A stretch of DNA of 7,047 nucleotides from Polaromonas sp. (GTDB lineage Bacteria > Pseudomonadota > Gammaproteobacteria > Burkholderiales > Burkholderiaceae_C). This document shows positions 4,380 through 7,047 of this stretch, one piece after another (positions within the stretch are counted from its first letter, which is position 1; every line of letters starts with the position of its first letter). Made by a program: the position numbers and the translations under genes. The notes beneath the pieces are model-generated. The model was not told the origin of the DNA. It ran no database searches and saw only the letters and a program-made list of their open reading frames with translations. The stretch is from positions 1 through 7,047 of the forward strand of contig JAJAYS010000228.1 in NCBI GenBank assembly GCA_026786065.1. Direction: 5' to 3'.

Positions 4380-6809
4380 ATGTCTGGACAAACTGCTTTG
4401 CCGTCTACCCCCATCGATCTGCCGCTGCTGCCGCTGCGAGATGTGGTAGTGTTTCCGCACATGGTGATTCCGCTGTTCGTCGGTCGCCCGAAGAGCATCA
4501 AGGCACTTGAAGCGGCAATGGAAGCCGAACGCCGCATCATGCTGGTCGCGCAGAAGGCTGCGGCTAAAGACGAGCCTTCGGTCGAAGACATGTTTGAGGT
4601 CGGCTGCGTGGCGACCATCTTGCAGCTGCTGAAGTTGCCCGACGGTACGGTGAAGGTTTTGGTCGAGGGCCAGCAACGCGCCAAGGTCAACCGGATCGAC
4701 GAGGGCGAGCAGCACTTCTCCGCCAACCTGACCCCGATTACGACTCCCGTGGCGACGGCAGTCGAGCGCAGCAGCGAGATCGAGGCGCTGCGCCGCGCGG
4801 TGATGCAGCAGTTCGACCACTATGTCAAATTGAACAAGAAGATTCCGCCGGAGATACTGACCTCGATTTCCAGCATCGACGACGCTGGCCGGCTGGCCGA
4901 CACCATTGCAGCGCATCTGCCTTTGAAGCTCGATGCCAAACAGGTGATTCTGGAGTTGTCGGGGGTCAAGGCGCGGCTTGAGAACCTCTACGAGCAGCTT
5001 GAGCGTGAGGTGGACATCTTGAACGTGGACAAGAAAATCCGTGGCCGGGTCAAGCGGCAGATGGAGAAAAACCAGCGCGACTTTTATCTCAACGAGCAGG
5101 TCAAGGCGATCCAGAAAGAGCTGGGCGAAGGCGAGGAGGGTGCCGACATCGAGGAGATCGAGAAGAAGATCAAGAGCGCAAAAATGCCCCAAGACGCCCG
5201 TAAAAAAGCCGAAGGCGAGCTTAAAAAACTCAAGCTGATGTCGCCGATGTCGGCAGAGGCGAGCGTCGTGCGCAGCTACATCGAAGTATTGGTCGGATTG
5301 CCCTGGAGCAAGAAAACCAAGATCAAGCACGACCTGGGCAATGCGGAGGCGGTGCTGAACGAAGACCACTACGGCCTCGAAAAAGTAAAAGACCGCATCG
5401 TTGAATACCTCGCGGTCCAGCAGCGGGTGGACAAGCTAAAAGCGCCGATCCTGTGCCTTGTTGGCCCTCCGGGGGTCGGGAAGACCTCGCTCGGCCAGTC
5501 GATCGCAAAAGCAACCGGCCGAAAGTATGTGCGCATGGCCTTGGGCGGCATGCGTGACGAGGCGGAAATCCGGGGCCACCGGCGCACCTACATCGGCGCC
5601 TTGCCAGGCAAGGTGCTGCAAAACCTGACCAAGGCAGGCACGCGCAACCCGCTGTTCCTGCTCGACGAGATTGACAAGCTGGGCACCGACTTTCGGGGTG
5701 ACCCGTCCAGCGCCTTGCTGGAGGTGCTGGACCCCGAGCAAAACCACACCTTCGGCGACCATTACGTCGAAGTCGATTTCGACCTCAGCGATGTGATGTT
5801 TGTTGCAACGTCGAATTCGATGAACATCCCTCCGGCGTTGCTCGACCGGATGGAGGTGATTCGTCTTTCGGGCTACACCGAGGATGAGAAAACCAGCATC
5901 GCGATGCGCTATCTTTTGCCAAAGCAAATCAAGAACAACGGCGTGAAAGATGGCGAAGTGGAGATCACAGAACAGGCCGTCAGAGACATCGTGCGCTATT
6001 ACACCCGTGAAGCCGGGGTGCGTTCTCTTGAGCGTGAGCTCTCCAAAATTTGCCGCAAAGTAGTCAAGGGCATTCAGCTCAAGACTCTGCAGCCGAAGGT
6101 GGTGGTCGGGCCGGACAACCTGAACGAATTTCTCGGAGTTCGCAAGTTTGACTACGGCCGCGCCGAAAAACGCAACCAGGTCGGGCAGGTGGTCGGACTG
6201 GCATGGACCGAAGTTGGTGGCGATCTGCTGACGATCGAGGCGGCTGTGATGCCAGGCAAAGGAGTGATCACCCGAACCGGCTCACTCGGCGACGTGATGA
6301 AAGAGTCTGTCGAAGCGGCCAGGACGGTGGTGCGCAGCCGCGCTCGCTCGCTCGGCATCCGCGACGAGGTTTTCGAAAAGTCCGACGTGCATGTGCATGT
6401 GCCCGATGGCGCAACACCCAAAGACGGGCCGAGCGCCGGCGCGGCCATGACGACGGCCTTCGTCTCCGCACTGACCGGCATACCGGTGCGGGGCGATGTC
6501 GCCATGACCGGCGAGATCACGCTGCGCGGCGAGGTCACCGCGATTGGCGGCCTGAAGGAAAAGTTGCTGGCGGCCCTGCGCGGCGGCATTAAAACGGTGC
6601 TGATCCCGGAAGAAAACGCCAAGGATTTGCAAGAGATTCCCGACAACGTCAAAAGCGGCCTGGAGATCGTTCCGGTCAAGTGGATCGATCAGGTGCTGCA
6701 GGTAGCACTCGAGCGCCAGCCGATTCCGCTGACCGACGAAGAGGTGGCGATGGCAGCAGCAGCAAGAGCTGCTGCGCCGGCGGTTGGCGTCGGAACGGTA
6801 AAGCACTGA
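4380..6809 (+). CDS. lon: Lon, ATP-dependent serine protease (LonA type)
   Basis: The product has 809 aa (E. coli 784), full length with extra residues mainly at the ends. The N-terminal substrate-binding domain covers about 12-205 ([23 protein letters not shown] region at 14-36). A charged coiled-coil linker spans about 205-305. The AAA+ module has Walker A GPPGVGKT (362-369), pore region [22 protein letters not shown] (389-410), Walker B FLLDEID (426-432), sensor-1 segment ATSNS (476-480), R490 in LLDRMEVI, and sensor-2 region GVRSLERE (546-553). The protease domain follows from about 597, with catalytic S685 in DGPSAG and K728 in GGLKEK; their 43-residue spacing equals E. coli S679/K722. 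The tail after 787 is Ala-rich ([14 protein letters not shown]). The start has TAAAGG at 4369-4374, 5 nt before the ATG. Lon is a cytosolic hexamer that degrades misfolded and regulatory proteins. It is preceded by a sigma-32 promoter. Confidence 0.98.
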   Translation: MSGQTALPSTPIDLPLLPLRDVVVFPHMVIPLFVGRPKSIKALEAAMEAERRIMLVAQKAAAKDEPSVEDMFEVGCVATILQLLKLPDGTVKVLVEGQQRAKVNRIDEGEQHFSANLTPITTPVATAVERSSEIEALRRAVMQQFDHYVKLNKKIPPEILTSISSIDDAGRLADTIAAHLPLKLDAKQVILELSGVKARLENLYEQLEREVDILNVDKKIRGRVKRQMEKNQRDFYLNEQVKAIQKELGEGEEGADIEEIEKKIKSAKMPQDARKKAEGELKKLKLMSPMSAEASVVRSYIEVLVGLPWSKKTKIKHDLGNAEAVLNEDHYGLEKVKDRIVEYLAVQQRVDKLKAPILCLVGPPGVGKTSLGQSIAKATGRKYVRMALGGMRDEAEIRGHRRTYIGALPGKVLQNLTKAGTRNPLFLLDEIDKLGTDFRGDPSSALLEVLDPEQNHTFGDHYVEVDFDLSDVMFVATSNSMNIPPALLDRMEVIRLSGYTEDEKTSIAMRYLLPKQIKNNGVKDGEVEITEQAVRDIVRYYTREAGVRSLERELSKICRKVVKGIQLKTLQPKVVVGPDNLNEFLGVRKFDYGRAEKRNQVGQVVGLAWTEVGGDLLTIEAAVMPGKGVITRTGSLGDVMKESVEAARTVVRSRARSLGIRDEVFEKSDVHVHVPDGATPKDGPSAGAAMTTAFVSALTGIPVRGDVAMTGEITLRGEVTAIGGLKEKLLAALRGGIKTVLIPEENAKDLQEIPDNVKSGLEIVPVKWIDQVLQVALERQPIPLTDEEVAMAAAARAAAPAVGVGTVKH
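6753..6775 (+). repeat. GCA repeat and hairpin within the lon 3' end
   Basis: A (GCA)-type run at 6753-6763 encodes part of the Lon alanine tail. GCAGCAGC (6756-6763) pairs perfectly with GCTGCTGC (6768-6775) around AAGA, an 8-bp hairpin ending about 30 nt before the lon stop codon. The triplet repeat may vary in copy number between strains without breaking the frame. Confidence 0.5.
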
Positions 6810-6852
6810 AGATGTTTTTCGGTTCGCGGCGGGCGCGCAAAAGAAACTGCGC

Positions 6853-6858
6853 TATGAT
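6853..6858 (+). promoter_or_regulatory. Probable -10 box for tRNA-Gly
   Basis: TATGAT matches the sigma-70 -10 consensus at 5 of 6 positions and ends 14 nt before the mature tRNA-Gly 5' end, a typical distance. No good -35 box is seen 16-18 bp upstream, where the DNA is GC-rich (CGGGCG). The tRNA may therefore also depend on read-through from lon. Confidence 0.42.
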
Positions 6859-6872
6859 CTAAGGCTGAAATC

Positions 6873-6948
6873 GCGGGAGTAGCTCAGTTGGTAGAGCGCA
6901 ACCTTGCCAAGGTTGAGGTCGAGAGTTCGAGACTCTTCTCCCGCTCCA
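6873..6948 (+). tRNA. tRNA-Gly, anticodon GCC
   Basis: This is a complete 76-nt tRNA. The acceptor arm GCGGGAG (6873-6879) pairs with CTCCCGC (6938-6944), then discriminator T6945 and an encoded CCA (6946-6948). The D arm is GCTC/GAGC. The anticodon stem CAACC/GGTTG (6899-6903, 6911-6915) encloses TTGCCAA with GCC at 6906-6908, which reads GGC and GGU. The T arm GAGAG/CTCTT around TTCGAGA has one G-U pair. It lies 63 nt after the lon stop on the same strand. Confidence 0.98.
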
Positions 6949-6952
6949 ACTC

Positions 6953-6985
6953 AAAGGGCAGCACGTTAAAATGCTGTCCTTTTTT
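6953..6985 (+). terminator. Intrinsic terminator after tRNA-Gly
   Basis: AGGGCAGCA (6955-6963) pairs with TGCTGTCCT (6972-6980) over 9 bp with a single G-U pair, extended by A-T pairs at 6953-6954 with 6981-6982. Six Ts run from 6980 to 6985. It begins 5 nt after the tRNA CCA and probably also ends any lon read-through transcript. The A-rich 5' flank could let it work in both directions. Confidence 0.9.
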
Positions 6986-7009
6986 ATTGGTGGCATCCAG
7001 CGTAAGTTT

Positions 7010-7023
7010 CGGCTCTTGAGCCG
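7010..7023. repeat. Short inverted repeat at the right edge
   Basis: CGGCTC (7010-7015) and GAGCCG (7018-7023) are perfect complements separated by TT. No T-run follows on the plus strand. The remaining sequence from 6986 to 7047 shows no start codon with a ribosome site and no recognisable gene, though it is too short to exclude the edge of one. Confidence 0.3.
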
Positions 7024-7047
7024 CGCAAACGCAACAACAGCCAGCAG

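Noticed and set aside
4347..5369. 340-codon open frame on the minus strand inside lon
   Set aside because: It lies antisense to the conserved lon coding sequence, shows no recognisable domain and is of the kind produced by GC-rich codon bias in the opposite strand.
6812..6862. Tiny basic ORF of 16 codons (MFFGSRRARKRNCAMI) between lon and tRNA-Gly
   Set aside because: It starts 2 nt after the lon stop but has no clear ribosome site and overlaps the probable tRNA-Gly promoter; too short to support without conservation data.
1..7047. Mobile element, CRISPR array, toxin-antitoxin or defence system
   Set aside because: No transposase, integrase, spaced direct repeats or unfamiliar gene was found; nearly all the sequence is accounted for by housekeeping genes and short gaps.

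Overview
The window looks like a chromosomal housekeeping segment from a betaproteobacterium, most likely order Burkholderiales and plausibly near Comamonadaceae. The evidence is the GC-rich coding sequence, the order tRNA-Leu, tig, clpP, clpX, lon, the protein sequences themselves, and a neighbouring hopanoid-type squalene synthase gene (hpnC). The family-level placement rests on recalled protein similarity and was not computed. No mobile element, CRISPR array, phage gene or defence gene is visible, and I find no undescribed multi-gene system here.

Layout. Positions 1-337 (minus strand) hold the first 112 codons of hpnC, cut by the left edge. The 174 bp up to 511 separate it from the divergent tRNA-Leu(UAG) at 512-598. 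The plus strand then runs tig (693-2006), clpP (2131-2775), clpX (2979-4244) and lon (4380-6809), followed by tRNA-Gly(GCC) at 6873-6948 and a strong intrinsic terminator. The last 60 bp contain no recognisable gene.

How the genes work together. The four plus-strand proteins form a protein quality-control set. Trigger factor meets nascent chains at the ribosome exit. ClpX unfolds tagged or specific substrates and feeds them into the ClpP barrel. Lon degrades misfolded and regulatory proteins by itself. All four appear intact, with every key catalytic and nucleotide-binding motif I checked present.

Regulation is the most interesting part. The four genes do not look like one simple operon. A perfect 11-bp GC-rich hairpin follows tig, and a textbook terminator with six Ts lies between clpP and clpX. 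A convincing sigma-32 (heat-shock) promoter precedes lon, and a perfect sigma-32 -10 box (CCCCATTT) overlaps the tig terminator just ahead of clpP. The sequence therefore suggests that clpP, clpX and lon can be controlled separately, with heat-shock input at clpP and lon. No terminator was seen between lon and tRNA-Gly, so both may end at the terminator at 6953-6985.
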